64,000 nt of DNA from CALBPI01 sp039033995 (GTDB lineage: Bacteria; Pseudomonadota; Gammaproteobacteria; Steroidobacterales; Woeseiaceae). The notes beneath the pieces are model-generated. The model worked only from the letters and a program-made list of their open reading frames with translations, did not search any database and had not been told where the DNA came from. Positions within the stretch are counted from its first letter, which is position 1. Every line of letters starts with the position of its first letter. Positions 8,735 to 18,022 of the stretch are shown piece by piece. The stretch covers positions 1-64,000 of the forward strand of contig JBCCBP010000015.1 of NCBI GenBank assembly GCA_039033995.1. The letters run 5' to 3'. The position numbers were made by a program, and so were the translations under genes.

Positions 8735-9994
8735 TTAGCGCAGGAAAATCAGGGACAGTTGCGGCCAGAACGTAATCACAACGACCGACAACATCAGGAT
8801 TAGCAGGAACGGTAAGGTCGCTCCGTAGACTTCGGTAATCGGTCGCTCAAAACGGTAACTCGCGATAAACAAATTGAGACCGACAGGCGGTGTCAGGTAG
8901 CCGAGTTGCATCGCCGACAGGAAAATCATGCCGAGATGGATCGGCTCAATCCCGTACTGCAAGGCAACCGGTAAGATCAACGGTACGACCAGTACAAGTG
9001 CCGAGAAAATATCAAGGATCGCACCCAACACGAGCAAGAACAGCAGCAGCAACAACAGAAAGCTGGTTTGGCCTTCGACGAAACCGCTGATCCAGGCCAG
9101 CAGTTGTTGGGGTACACCCGCATCGATCATGACATTGGTCGAGGCCAGCGAGACGCCGAGAATAATCAGAATACCCCCGACGAGCAGCATCGATTCGCGC
9201 ATGATCTCCGGCAGGCGTTTCAAAGGAATCTCACGCAGGATAAAGACCTCAACAATCAGCGCATACAAAGCCGTCACCGCCGCGGCCTCGGACACGGCAA
9301 AATAGCCAGAATAAATCCCGCCCAAAACGACGATCGGCAAAGGCAGTTCCCAGACACTCTCGCGCAGTGCTGCCCCGACGGCGCGCCAAGAAAACGGTGC
9401 AGTCTGCTGTGCCTCGCCGCGGTTCTTCCACAAGCAATACGCCGCGAGCATGACAAGCATCAACAAGCCGGGTAACACACCCGCGACAAACAGATCATCG
9501 ATCGGCACCTGGGCCACAATGCCGTACAGGATCAGTGGTAGCGATGGCGCAAACAAAAGGCCCAGACTTCCCGCCGATGTGACCAGTCCGAGATTGAATT
9601 TTTTCTCGTAGCCCGCCTCGGCAAGTGCCGGAAACAGAATCGCACCGATAGCGATGATGGTAACGCCTGAGGCCCCGGTGAATGCGGTAAAGAAGGCACA
9701 AGCGGCTAGAGAAACGATCGCTAGTCCACCCGGCATCCAACCGAGAATGGCGCGCGTCAATCGGACCAGACGACTCGGCGCCTGACTCTCACTCAGCAGA
9801 TAACCGGCAAAAGTGAACAGTGGAATGGCGAGCAGCACCGGCATTTCGGCAATCGAGAAAAACTCGATCGCCAGGGCCGACAAATCGATGTCTTCACGGT
9901 GGTATGACCACAATGCACTCGCGGCAATCACCGCGAACAACGGTGCGCCGAACAGCGCCAACAGCGCGAGAAGGAGACCCAACACGATGATCAT
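8735..9994 (-). CDS. dctM: TRAP transporter large membrane subunit DctM
   Basis: 419-residue very hydrophobic protein with about 12 membrane helices, the sodium-coupled carrier subunit of a tripartite ATP-independent periplasmic (TRAP) transporter. The family features GASGVTIIAIGAILFPAL, LFAPSLPLILYG and a C-terminal GYLTPPVGLNLF loop are present. Its ATG overlaps the dctQ stop by 4 bases. The substrate, probably an organic acid anion, cannot be read from the sequence. Confidence 0.93.
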   Translation of the reverse strand: MIIVLGLLLALLALFGAPLFAVIAASALWSYHREDIDLSALAIEFFSIAEMPVLLAIPLFTFAGYLLSESQAPSRLVRLTRAILGWMPGGLAIVSLAACAFFTAFTGASGVTIIAIGAILFPALAEAGYEKKFNLGLVTSAGSLGLLFAPSLPLILYGIVAQVPIDDLFVAGVLPGLLMLVMLAAYCLWKNRGEAQQTAPFSWRAVGAALRESVWELPLPIVVLGGIYSGYFAVSEAAAVTALYALIVEVFILREIPLKRLPEIMRESMLLVGGILIILGVSLASTNVMIDAGVPQQLLAWISGFVEGQTSFLLLLLLFLLVLGAILDIFSALVLVVPLILPVALQYGIEPIHLGMIFLSAMQLGYLTPPVGLNLFIASYRFERPITEVYGATLPFLLILMLSVVVITFWPQLSLIFLR

Positions 9995-10506
9995 GGCTGC
10001 ACGTCTGACTCGCGATCAGCCTCGTTATCACGCGCGAATAAACCGACCAGATCGCCGGTTACAAAACAGGCATAACGCCACGCCATTAATGCAAAAGCGA
10101 CGGGCATGACGATTTGAAACCACCAGGCAGGCAGTGTGCCCAGCAACTGGTCTTCGAACTCACGCGACTGCGACACAAACTGCCACGCATAGAACGCCAC
10201 CACGCCACACACAGCAGCGGTAAAACTGTTGGTGAGTATTCTTGCCAGCTTCTGGCCGGTTTCCGGCAAAAACCGCGAGAGCACGTTGATCGAAATATGT
10301 TTGTCGGCACGGCTGGCGGCCACTGCGCCGGCCAACGCGAGCCACAAGACCATCAGGCGTAGCGTTTCATCCACCCAGACGAACCCGTCACCGAGCGCGT
10401 TGCGCATAAAAATCTGGCTGCTGGCGAGCACAATCATCGCCGTCAGCAAGAGCACCAACGCGGCGTCTTCCGCAAAGGCGCCGGCCCGCGCTAACCATCT
10501 CTGCAT
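9991..10506 (-). CDS. dctQ: TRAP transporter small membrane subunit DctQ
   Basis: 171-residue protein with four predicted membrane helices (near residues 14-32, 47-66, 89-109 and 131-150). It has the DctQ/YhfC signature of an acidic second helix start (WVDETLRLMVLWLALAGA) followed by SRADKHI. It sits between dctP (16-base gap) and dctM (4-base overlap), as expected for a non-fused TRAP operon. The small subunit stabilises the large one and helps dock the binding protein. Confidence 0.9.
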   Translation of the reverse strand: MQRWLARAGAFAEDAALVLLLTAMIVLASSQIFMRNALGDGFVWVDETLRLMVLWLALAGAVAASRADKHISINVLSRFLPETGQKLARILTNSFTAAVCGVVAFYAWQFVSQSREFEDQLLGTLPAWWFQIVMPVAFALMAWRYACFVTGDLVGLFARDNEADRESDVQP

Positions 10507-10521
10507 GGCGCTTGGCCGCGG

Positions 10522-11532
10522 CTAGTCCGCTGCGGCTGCCGCGCTGCGATAGTCCGCCAGCAACGACTTAACCTCGTCGTAGAGTGCTTTGGAAAATACG
10601 CCGTCGGCCGCGAGCGTCGCATTGGTTTCATCGACAGCGGTGCGCCAACGATCAATCTGCCCGGCTTTCAGGTCGACCATTTCGATACCAACGCTCTTGA
10701 GTGCCGTCAGCGCCTTATCGTTATCGGTTCGATTGACTTGCTCGAAGCGCGCGTAGATGTTGCCCAACACCTCGGACACGATGTCCTGATCACCGGAAGA
10801 CAGTCGCTCGAAACGCTTTTTATCGATCGCGATAAAGGCCATCGTATAGGCGAGAGGCACCTCGGTGCCGAATTTGACTTTGGTATGCCACTGCAACACC
10901 AGCGCGCCCACCGGCGGTGTCGCGACAATGTCGAGCAGCCCGGTTTGTAACCCGGTTAAAACGTCAGTAATGGGCAACGTTACGGGCGACAGGTCGAGTG
11001 CCGCCATACCGGCATAGCTGATTGTATCGCCCTCCGGCACCCAGACTTTCTGACCCTGCAAGTCCGCCAGTTCGGTCACCGGTGCATTGCCAAGGACCAT
11101 CGCAAAGCCGCCGCCAGCGAATCCAAAACTGACAAAGCCAGCTTCTTCGAGGCCAGCTTTCAAACGCGCGTCGAGCCGCTCGCGCACATAGTCGACTTCA
11201 CCTTGCGAGTTGAACAATAGTGGCAAACCATAAATGGAAAGATCGGGGTAGCGATCCATCATGCTGCCTGCGGTAAATGCCCCGCCGTGCAGCTGACCAA
11301 TACGAATCTTGCGCAACACCTTTTTGTCGTTGCCCATCACGCCACCGCCGAACAACTTGATGATCACGCGACCATCGGTGCGTTCGCGGATCAGCTTGGC
11401 GCCAGCGCGCATATCCTGCATCCACTGCGAGTTTTCCGGCGCGATCGTCGCTAGTTTTAATGTCTCGGCGCTGGCCAGCTGCGCTGCCAACACAGCCGTT
11501 AACGCAGCGATCAGTCGAATCACTTTGCTCAT
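10522..11532 (-). CDS. dctP: TRAP transporter periplasmic solute-binding protein DctP
   Basis: 336 residues. The start is placed at 11532 rather than the far upstream ATG because MSKVIRLIAALTAVLAAQ is a clean signal peptide (cleavage after ASA, about residue 23) and ACGGAG lies 8 bases before this ATG. The mature part matches the DctP family: LKLATIAPENS at the N-terminus, a GGGVMGNDKKVLRKIRIGQ stretch, and the Arg-region FAGGGFAMVLGN. It would capture the substrate in the periplasm and pass it to DctQM. It lies 147 bases downstream of the tatT-like gene. Confidence 0.9.
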   Translation of the reverse strand: MSKVIRLIAALTAVLAAQLASAETLKLATIAPENSQWMQDMRAGAKLIRERTDGRVIIKLFGGGVMGNDKKVLRKIRIGQLHGGAFTAGSMMDRYPDLSIYGLPLLFNSQGEVDYVRERLDARLKAGLEEAGFVSFGFAGGGFAMVLGNAPVTELADLQGQKVWVPEGDTISYAGMAALDLSPVTLPITDVLTGLQTGLLDIVATPPVGALVLQWHTKVKFGTEVPLAYTMAFIAIDKKRFERLSSGDQDIVSEVLGNIYARFEQVNRTDNDKALTALKSVGIEMVDLKAGQIDRWRTAVDETNATLAADGVFSKALYDEVKSLLADYRSAAAAAD

Positions 11533-11679
11533 AGTTAAATCTCCGTAACGTTTCCGCGCGACGCTCCATGTCGTGTTTCGTATGGTACCGCCAATCAGAT
11601 GAACATTCCGTGAACCGGACGCTTGACGCCCGCCCAGAACCGATGACCGGCGATCTTGGTCAAACATGACGCGCGCGGC

Positions 11680-12549
11680 TCAGAAGTAATCTGCGCCGCT
11701 CGCGAGCAACGCTGCAGCATCCTGTTTGGCCAGCGTATTAGTCAGGGTATACCCGCGCGCCTCGGTTGGCGCCGCCAATACGTCATTCAACAGTCGATCG
11801 TGAAGCTCCTGTTCGTACAACAAGCGTGCATAGCCGCGTGCGAACTCCACCTTGACCGAAAGGTCCTTGCCTTCGCTCAGGGCGATCGCTTTCTCGAAAT
11901 ACTCGCGGCCCACCTCAGGCTCGCCACCCAATGCAGGCGGGCGCAGTGTATTGAGAATGCCCAGGTAGCCGTACAAGGTGCCAAGATCATCATCGGCTGT
12001 GTAAGGCAATACCTGTTTCAGCAAGAGCTCGATGTGTGGCAGACGCGCCAGCGCAGCCCAGTCGTCACTGTGCGCACGGATGTAGGCGAGTGATGCCACG
12101 GCGTAAGTCGACGCGACTGATGCATGATCATCATCAAGCCGTGTGACCGATGCCTCAAAATCGTCGAACGTGGCCGTTGGCCAGTCACAACCTTGTTCGA
12201 AGCGGGCGCAGACCGCACGCTCTGCGTAGGATAAAGCGCGCGCTGTGAGAATGTCCGCTCGCTGCGGATCCAGCACAAATACGGCACCGTAGGCAGCGTA
12301 CATATCGGCAGCGGCGGCCAATAACGCCGGATCGTCCGGGCTGCCTTCCACGAGGCTGTCGAGCAATAGCAAGTAGGACGGGACGCCATTGCGGACCACT
12401 TCCGGGTCGGGATGATTCAGAACAGCATCGCCGAGGTTATCCGCAAACCGTCCCGCTGCTGACGATACGAATCCGCCACAACCGGCTAGCCAGAGCGTAA
12501 GCCCTGCCAAGCAAACCCTGCTAACGAACCTCTGACGCATAGACTCCAT
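11680..12549 (-). CDS. TRAP-associated lipoprotein, TatT family
   Basis: About 289 residues. The N-terminus has a lipoprotein signal ending in LAGC (about Cys21), followed by an all-helical TPR-like body (DMYAAYGAVF, the repeated AlaxxYAER region, YLGILNTLRPPALGGEPE). This is the TatT (T-component) family. Its founding member in Treponema forms a trimer that binds the TRAP solute-binding protein. Position directly upstream of dctP supports the role. ATGs at 12549 and 12540 both fit; the longer open frame to 12609 is unlikely because the signal peptide would be internal. Confidence 0.82.
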   Translation of the reverse strand: MESMRQRFVSRVCLAGLTLWLAGCGGFVSSAAGRFADNLGDAVLNHPDPEVVRNGVPSYLLLLDSLVEGSPDDPALLAAAADMYAAYGAVFVLDPQRADILTARALSYAERAVCARFEQGCDWPTATFDDFEASVTRLDDDHASVASTYAVASLAYIRAHSDDWAALARLPHIELLLKQVLPYTADDDLGTLYGYLGILNTLRPPALGGEPEVGREYFEKAIALSEGKDLSVKVEFARGYARLLYEQELHDRLLNDVLAAPTEARGYTLTNTLAKQDAAALLASGADYF

Positions 12550-12579
12550 CCTGAAAACTCGACGTCTTAATGGACAAGC

Positions 12580-12607
12580 GGGCGGCACGGAGAGTTCCGT
12601 GTCGCCC
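12580..12607 (-). terminator. Strong hairpin after rplS, terminator-like but without a U-tract
   Basis: A 12-bp stem (one G-U wobble on the minus-strand RNA) with a GAGT/ACTC tetraloop begins 33 bases after the rplS stop codon. Arms are 12580-12591 and 12596-12607. No run of U follows. It is therefore either a 3'-end stabilising or processing structure, or a non-canonical terminator separating the ribosomal block from the TRAP genes. Confidence 0.45.
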
Positions 12608-12639
12608 ACCTATCGAAACTGACTCGCGTCACGCAGCGA

Positions 12640-12984
12640 CTAGATTTTCTCGCGGATACGTGCAGCCTTACCTGTGCGTCCGCGCAAGTAGTACAACTTG
12701 GCACGACGTACATCACCGCGACGTTTCACTTTGATATCGCCAATCGCGTTGCTGTAGGTTTGGAATACACGCTCCACCCCTTCGCCATGCGAAATCTTGC
12801 GTACCGTGAAAGACGAATTGATGCCGCGATTTTTCTTCGCGATGACGACACCTTCGTAAGACTGCAAACGTTCACGCTCGCCTTCCTTCACGCGTACCTG
12901 TACGACCACGGTATCGCCGGGCCCGAACTCGGGTACGTCGCGCGTCATTTGTTCCTGGTCAATTGCGTCGATGATCTTGCTCAT
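12640..12984 (-). CDS. rplS: 50S ribosomal protein L19
   Basis: 114 residues. Start set at 12984 (MSKIIDAIDQEQM), since homologues begin there; the open frame extends further upstream without homology. Diagnostic segments are GDTVVVQVRVKEG, ERLQSYEGVVIAKKNRG, FTVRKIS, GVERVF and the C-terminal RRGDVRRAKLYYLRGRTGKAARI. L19 sits at the 30S-50S interface. It is the last gene of the rpsP-rimM-trmD-rplS operon, 34 bases after trmD, and is followed by a strong hairpin. Confidence 0.97.
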   Translation of the reverse strand: MSKIIDAIDQEQMTRDVPEFGPGDTVVVQVRVKEGERERLQSYEGVVIAKKNRGINSSFTVRKISHGEGVERVFQTYSNAIGDIKVKRRGDVRRAKLYYLRGRTGKAARIREKI

Positions 12985-13018
12985 TGTTTTCCCATCCAAA
13001 CTCGCCTCGCGGCGACAG

Positions 13019-13783
13019 TTATTCACCTGTTGTCTGTTTGTTGGCCGCCGTCCTGAAGGACGCCAGCAAACGCTTATCTTCCTCGCTGAGATCGACCTGC
13101 TCCAGTAAGTCTGGTCGTCTCTGCCATGTCCTACCGAGTGCCTGCTGGCGTCGCCAGCGCGCAATCTCCGCATGGTCGCCGCCCATCAATACCGGCGGCA
13201 CCGCTCTGCCCTCCACTATTGGTGGGCGTGTGTAGTGCGGATGATCAAGCAACCCCTCGCTGAACGACTCCTGCACCGCAGACTCGCTATGCCCTAGTAC
13301 ACCGGGGCGCAATCGGATGATGCTATCGATCATCGCCATCGCTGCAAGCTCTCCGCCACTCAACACAAAATCGCCAAGTGACCATTCTTCGTCAATCTCT
13401 GCCTCGATGATTCGCTCGTCGAAGCCTTCGTACCGCGCCGCCACCAGAACCAAGCCTGGCATCGCCGCTGCACGCACCGCCGTCTGCTGGTCGAAACGCC
13501 GACCCTGCGGACTCAGTGCTACACACATCGCGTCAGGCATCTGCGCTTTCAGCGAGCGAATCGCCGCGACCCATGGGCCGTATTGCATCACCATGCCGGG
13601 GCCGCCACCAAACGGGCGATCATCCACAGTCCGGTGCGTATCATCCGCGAAATCGCGCGGACTGACACACTGTAATTCGACCTCGCCGTTTGCGACAGCA
13701 CGACCAATTACTCCAAATTGTCCGACGCGCTGCACTTGCTCCGGGAACAAGGTCACCACACCAATCGTCGCGTGATCGCTCAT
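13019..13783 (-). CDS. trmD: tRNA (guanine37-N1)-methyltransferase
   Basis: 254-residue SPOUT-fold methyltransferase that makes m1G37 next to the anticodon and prevents frameshifting. Seen: GGGPGMVMQYGP, ALSPQGRRFDQQ, the trefoil-knot motifs LVAARYEGFDERI and LGDFVLSGGELAAM, and the C-terminal PPVLMGGDHAEIARWRR. Length is typical. Its ATG overlaps the rimM stop by 4 bases, so the two are translationally coupled. Confidence 0.97.
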   Translation of the reverse strand: MSDHATIGVVTLFPEQVQRVGQFGVIGRAVANGEVELQCVSPRDFADDTHRTVDDRPFGGGPGMVMQYGPWVAAIRSLKAQMPDAMCVALSPQGRRFDQQTAVRAAAMPGLVLVAARYEGFDERIIEAEIDEEWSLGDFVLSGGELAAMAMIDSIIRLRPGVLGHSESAVQESFSEGLLDHPHYTRPPIVEGRAVPPVLMGGDHAEIARWRRQQALGRTWQRRPDLLEQVDLSEEDKRLLASFRTAANKQTTGE

Positions 13784-14292
13784 GCCCGGAGGTCGCTACC
13801 CGACCAGTCCACGACGATCCGTTGATCGACCACGTCGACCAGCGTCACGACTTGCTCTAGCACAAAAGGAATCAGCTCTTCCGTGCCTTGCTTATCTTTC
13901 ACCACCAGCACGTCATTCGCGCCGGTTTCGAGCAGATGATCAACCACGCCGATCAACTCCCCGCTTATCGTTAAGACCTGACAACCTTCCAGATCCGCCC
14001 AGTAGTACTCATTGTCCGCCAGTGGCGGCAACGAATCTCTAGCCACCCGCAGGCTCAAACCCTGTATCTCTGCCGCCTGCTCCCGCGTATCGATGCTTTT
14101 GAAGCGACCGATCAGTCCCTTACCATGTGCCCGGGCCTGAGCGAGATGCCATTGCCGGCCGTTTTGATCCTGAAAAACGGTGTAGTTCAGCAGGTTCTCT
14201 TTCGGACTGGTCCATGAAAACAACTTGACCCAGCCCTTAACGCCATAGATACCGCGAATTTCACCGATCACCACCAGGGGCTGCTGCGCCAT
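13780..14292 (-). CDS. rimM: 16S rRNA processing protein RimM
   Basis: 170 residues, two beta-barrel domains: an N-terminal RimM domain (VIGEIRGIYGVKGWVKLFSW) and a C-terminal PRC barrel (EYYWADLEGCQVL, VVDHLLETGANDVLVV, LIPFV). It assists maturation of the 30S head and binds S19. It lies between rpsP (24-base gap) and trmD (4-base overlap) in the standard operon order. Confidence 0.95.
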   Translation of the reverse strand: MAQQPLVVIGEIRGIYGVKGWVKLFSWTSPKENLLNYTVFQDQNGRQWHLAQARAHGKGLIGRFKSIDTREQAAEIQGLSLRVARDSLPPLADNEYYWADLEGCQVLTISGELIGVVDHLLETGANDVLVVKDKQGTEELIPFVLEQVVTLVDVVDQRIVVDWSGSDLRA

Positions 14293-14316
14293 GGCAATGA
14301 TTCGCCGTATGAGCGA

Positions 14317-14577
14317 TCAGGCTGCTTGGCTAGCAGCCTTACGATATTGCTTCAGCAATTGCGCGACGCGATCCGACGGCTGTGCGCCCTGGCCAATCCA
14401 GTGATCCGCACGCTCAATGTCGATTCTCAGCCCTTCGCTGTTGCCTTTTGCCAGCGGATTGAAAAACCCAAGGCGCTCAATGTAGCGGCCATCGCGACGG
14501 TTACGGCTGTCCGTAACGATCACGTGATAGAACGGACGCTTTTTCGCTCCGCCGCGAGTCAGTCGAATTGTGACCAT
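14317..14577 (-). CDS. rpsP: 30S ribosomal protein S16
   Basis: 86 residues. Start at 14577 (MVTIRLTRGGAKKRPFYHVI), the family start, though the frame stays open upstream. Further family marks are VTDSRNRRDGRYIERLGFFNP and the WIGQGAQPSDRVAQLL segment. First gene of rpsP-rimM-trmD-rplS. Confidence 0.97.
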   Translation of the reverse strand: MVTIRLTRGGAKKRPFYHVIVTDSRNRRDGRYIERLGFFNPLAKGNSEGLRIDIERADHWIGQGAQPSDRVAQLLKQYRKAASQAA

Positions 14578-14733
14578 ATCTAAAAATCCCAAAAAACAAT
14601 GGTTTATGCGCAGCCCAGTGTCGCGAGCAGTACGACTGCGGCGAGCACCAGGCCGGCTGTGTCTGTGTCCGCGCCAGTGCATGAGGCACCGCATGGCGCG
14701 CACAAGCCGCCACCGAACTGCGGAAAGCCCGCC

Positions 14734-14762
14734 ATTGTACTGTTTTGACAGGAAAAGTGGAA
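14734..14762 (-). promoter_or_regulatory. Candidate promoter of rpsP operon
   Basis: In the 234-base gap between ffh and rpsP, the minus strand holds TACAAT at 14734-14739 with TTCCAC 17 bases upstream at 14757-14762. The predicted start would leave a leader of about 150 bases before rpsP. The -10 is good (5 of 6), the -35 weak (3 of 6). Nothing else was recognised in this gap. Confidence 0.35.
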
Positions 14763-14811
14763 TAGCTTTTTGCTGTGAGCGATCTCGCCGGATTCTACCG
14801 ACATCACCGCA

Positions 14812-16176
14812 CTAGCGACGCCCGAAGGGAGGGCCACCCGCGCCGGGCAAACCGCGCATCATATTTTTCAGACCACCACGCGAGACCTTTTTCATCATCT
14901 TCTCCATTTGCAGGTGCTGTTTCAGCAAACGGTTGACATCCTGAATCTGTTGGCCGGCACCGCGGGCGATACGTTTCTTGCGTGAGCCGTTGATTTTCTT
15001 CGGAAAACGACGCTCGTCGGGTGTCATGGAATCGATGATCGCGACTTGACGGCGAAGCTGCTTGTCGTCCATCTGGTTTTTCAGCGCAGCACTGTCTACA
15101 TTGCCAGGCAGCGGCATCTTGTCCATCAGCGCACCGAGCCCGCCCATGTTCTGCATCTGTTGCAACTGATCTCTGAGGTCCGCCAGATCGAAGCCCCGCC
15201 CCTTTTTGAGCTTATTAGCAAGCTTTTGGGCCTTACGTTGATCGACCTTTTGCTCGACCTCTTCCACCAGCGAGAGGACATCACCCATGCCAAGGATTCG
15301 CGATGCCATGCGTTCCGGGTGAAACGCTTCGAGCGCATCGATTTTCTCGCCGACGCCCAGAAACCGTATCGGCTTGCCGATCGTCTCGCGCACACTCAGC
15401 GCGACACCACCGCGCGCATCACCATCCGCCTTGGTCAGCACGACCCCGGTCAGGGCCAACGCCTGATCAAAGGCGGCAGCGGACGACACTGCATCCTGGC
15501 CCGCCATACTATCGACGACAAATAACGTTTCGTGCGGGGAGACTTCCGTATGGACCGCCGCTGCTTCGGCCATCATGTCGCCATCCACGTGCAGCCGACC
15601 AGCGGTATCGACGATCAGCACGTCGGCAAATTGTCGACGCGCATCGTCGAGGGCGCGTTTGGCAATGGCGACCGGCGCCTCATCGGCCTCGCTCGAATGA
15701 AACAAAGCGCCAACCTCTCCGGCCAGCGTCTGTAGCTGCAAGATTGCGGCGGGTCGATGCACATCGACACTGACCAGCATGACCTTTTTCTTTTCTTTGC
15801 TCTGCAGATGCACAGCGAGCTTAGCGGCTGTTGTCGTCTTACCGGCGCCCTGCAAACCCGCCAACATGACGACAACCGGTGGCTGTGCGCGCAGATCCAA
15901 CGGCGAAGACGCGCCGCCGAGCACCGCTGTCAGCTCGGCGTGAATGATCTTGATGAACACCTGACCTGGCGTCAGGCTGGTCAATACTTTTTCGCCGACG
16001 GCCTGCTCGCGCACGCGCTCGATGAACTGCTTGACCACTGGCAGCGCGACATCCGCCTCGAGCAACGCCATCCTGACCTGACGGAGCGTGTCCTTGACAT
16101 TGTCTTCAGTGATACGACCCTTGCCGCTCAGCGCCTGGGTGGCACTGCGCAAACGATCGGAAAGATTGTCGAACAT
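14812..16176 (-). CDS. ffh: Signal recognition particle GTPase Ffh
   Basis: 454 residues with the N, G and M domains of the SRP54 family. G-domain motifs are GLQGAGKTTTAAKLA (P-loop, near residue 107), DTAGRLHVD and TKADGDARGG. The M domain has a Met-rich C-terminus (HLQMEKMMKKVSRGGLKN, GLPG) that binds 4.5S RNA and signal sequences; RGAGQQIQDVNRLLKQH is the RNA-binding helix region. GAGG precedes the ATG. It is upstream of rpsP, as in many gammaproteobacteria. Confidence 0.97.
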   Translation of the reverse strand: MFDNLSDRLRSATQALSGKGRITEDNVKDTLRQVRMALLEADVALPVVKQFIERVREQAVGEKVLTSLTPGQVFIKIIHAELTAVLGGASSPLDLRAQPPVVVMLAGLQGAGKTTTAAKLAVHLQSKEKKKVMLVSVDVHRPAAILQLQTLAGEVGALFHSSEADEAPVAIAKRALDDARRQFADVLIVDTAGRLHVDGDMMAEAAAVHTEVSPHETLFVVDSMAGQDAVSSAAAFDQALALTGVVLTKADGDARGGVALSVRETIGKPIRFLGVGEKIDALEAFHPERMASRILGMGDVLSLVEEVEQKVDQRKAQKLANKLKKGRGFDLADLRDQLQQMQNMGGLGALMDKMPLPGNVDSAALKNQMDDKQLRRQVAIIDSMTPDERRFPKKINGSRKKRIARGAGQQIQDVNRLLKQHLQMEKMMKKVSRGGLKNMMRGLPGAGGPPFGRR

Positions 16177-16256
16177 GGTCTACCTCAACGCTGACGAGCG
16201 CGCCTATGATAGCGCAGTCGCGGCAAAGCGCCGATAGCCGGCGAGGACAGCGAACG

Positions 16257-17024
16257 CTAGATCTTCAACGAAGCGCCAGTATGTAGCATTTGGATATCGC
16301 GGCTGGGAATCGCCGCCTGCACCTGTTCGAAAATGGTGCTCTCATCGCCAGGCTTCATGGCGGTCAACCAGATCGCAGGCTCGTGATCCAGCTTGATCAA
16401 ATCTTCAGCGAGCGTGCGCGGGCAGTAGTGGCCTGCCGCTTGCGCCAGCGCAGCCTGTTCGTCGGGGAAGGACACCTCGACCACCAGCGCTTTCAAGTCC
16501 GGCAGCGAATTCAGCAACGGCCACAATGTGTTGTTGGTCGCGGTATCACCGCTAACCGCGAACACACCATCGGCATGGCTGATGCAGTAGCCCTGGGCCG
16601 GGACGGAGTGACGCACGTCCACCGCATGAAACAGACGACCAGCGATTTCGACCATGCCACCCGGCTCTAACGCCTGGTAGCGAATGACCGGATTATGAAC
16701 ATCGGGCAGCTGGGCAAAGTCCGGCCAGATCTCCCAGTTGAAAATGTGCTTCTGGACAGTCGCAAGCGTCTCGCTGCGGCCATAGATTGTCATTGGGTCA
16801 CCAATGCGAGCGTCAAACACGCTGTCAATCAAGAATGGTAGCCCGGCGATATGATCGAGATGCGCGTGGGTTAGAAAGACGTGGCGGATTTGGCGCAGGT
16901 CGGCTAACGGCATGTCGCCCACACCGGTTCCTGCATCCAGCAGCACATCCGAATCGACGAGCATCGCCGAGGTTCTCGCACCTCCCCCGATACCGCCGCT
17001 GCATCCTAGCACTTTAATATCCAT
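16257..17024 (-). CDS. Metallo-beta-lactamase-fold phosphodiesterase, class II cyclic-nucleotide type
   Basis: 255 residues. The metal-binding HAHLDHIAGLPFL motif (near residues 53-66), an earlier LLDAGTGVGDM strand-loop, and SGDTATNNTLWPLL match class II 3',5'-cyclic-nucleotide phosphodiesterases within the beta-lactamase fold superfamily. A ribonuclease Z-like role is less likely because the spacing around HAHLDH and VRHSVPAQGY fits the PDE class better. No signal peptide, so cytoplasmic. It is divergent from ypjD and lies just upstream of ffh. The substrate (cAMP or another cyclic nucleotide) is inferred only. Confidence 0.7.
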   Translation of the reverse strand: MDIKVLGCSGGIGGGARTSAMLVDSDVLLDAGTGVGDMPLADLRQIRHVFLTHAHLDHIAGLPFLIDSVFDARIGDPMTIYGRSETLATVQKHIFNWEIWPDFAQLPDVHNPVIRYQALEPGGMVEIAGRLFHAVDVRHSVPAQGYCISHADGVFAVSGDTATNNTLWPLLNSLPDLKALVVEVSFPDEQAALAQAAGHYCPRTLAEDLIKLDHEPAIWLTAMKPGDESTIFEQVQAAIPSRDIQMLHTGASLKI

Positions 17025-17177
17025 ACGTTTTTACACCCCTGACGCCGTGCGTATCGTCACGCTTTCCGACGTCGCCAAACCGCTTGATAGGTGCGTGGTA
17101 CGGACTTACCAAGATGCCAAGCATGTGCGATTATTCACCTTTGAGACGCAAGTTATGGCAGCGGGGCCGGGTTTTCT

Positions 17178-17975
17178 GTGTTTGTCTTCACAATTTTTGC
17201 CACCTACCTGGGTTCGGCAGCCGCACTATTTACGCGGTTTTCGGACCAGCACGCTGCCGATAAAGGTCGTAACTTGCTGTTATTAATGATAGTTATCGCG
17301 ATCGCGTTCCATGGCGGCATGTTGGCCAACCGCGTGCTTCTGAACCCGACGGTGGGCATCGGCCTCGCGGACGTTCTCAATGTCATCGGCTGGTTATTTG
17401 CCGTCATTGGGCTGTTCGCCGCATTTCAGCCGGGTTTTCGCGCACTCGGTGGCGTCGTGTTAGCCGCCAGCGCTGCCATGCTGACCCTGCAGTATCTCGC
17501 TGGCGTCAGCGAAACCGCACCGCTGTCCTGGCAACTGAAACTGCATGCGATGCTGTCCTTACTGGCCTATAGCTTTCTTGCGGCCGGTGCCATTCTGGCG
17601 CTCGCCTCGCTCGCGCAGGATCGCCAATTGCGCGCGGCCCGTGTCACGCGCCTTACCAACCTGCTACCGCCGCTGTTGGCCACGGAGCAGTTTCTTGCCA
17701 CACTGACCACATCCGGTTTTGTGTTCCTGCTGCTATCCGTTACCAGCGGTTTCGTGTTCATCGAGAGCCTGTTCACGCAACACCTCACACACAAAACAGT
17801 GTTATCACTCGTTGCACTGGCCATTTTTGGCGTGTTGGTGGTGGGCAGACGCGCCGCGGGATGGCGGGGACGCCGCATGTTGCAGTTGTATCTGGCCGCA
17901 TTTGTCGTGCTCGTACTCGCCTATTTCGGCAGCAAACTGGTTTTGGAAGTCTTGCTGGACAAGCAATGGGGCTAA
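17178..17975 (+). CDS. ypjD: CcsA-type inner membrane protein YpjD
   Basis: 265 residues, about eight membrane helices, cytochrome c assembly (CcsA/ResC) domain. The arrangement of a short N-terminal helix, then LSWQLKLHAMLSLLAYSFLAAGAILALASL and SVTSGFVFIE, matches the E. coli YpjD group found beside ffh and corB. The start is GTG at 17178; no in-frame ATG lies upstream near enough. The tryptophan-rich haem-handling loop of true CcsA is not evident, so a haem role is uncertain. corB follows after 47 bases. Confidence 0.78.
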   Translation: MFVFTIFATYLGSAAALFTRFSDQHAADKGRNLLLLMIVIAIAFHGGMLANRVLLNPTVGIGLADVLNVIGWLFAVIGLFAAFQPGFRALGGVVLAASAAMLTLQYLAGVSETAPLSWQLKLHAMLSLLAYSFLAAGAILALASLAQDRQLRAARVTRLTNLLPPLLATEQFLATLTTSGFVFLLLSVTSGFVFIESLFTQHLTHKTVLSLVALAIFGVLVVGRRAAGWRGRRMLQLYLAAFVVLVLAYFGSKLVLEVLLDKQWG

Positions 17976-18022
17976 TCCACACGCCCTGTCTACACTGACG
18001 CGGTCGAAGAGGGTTTCGCCTG

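Noticed and set aside
16912..17286. Plus-strand 124-residue frame before ypjD
   Set aside because: It overlaps the phosphodiesterase gene antisense and ypjD in another frame; no motif or ribosome site.
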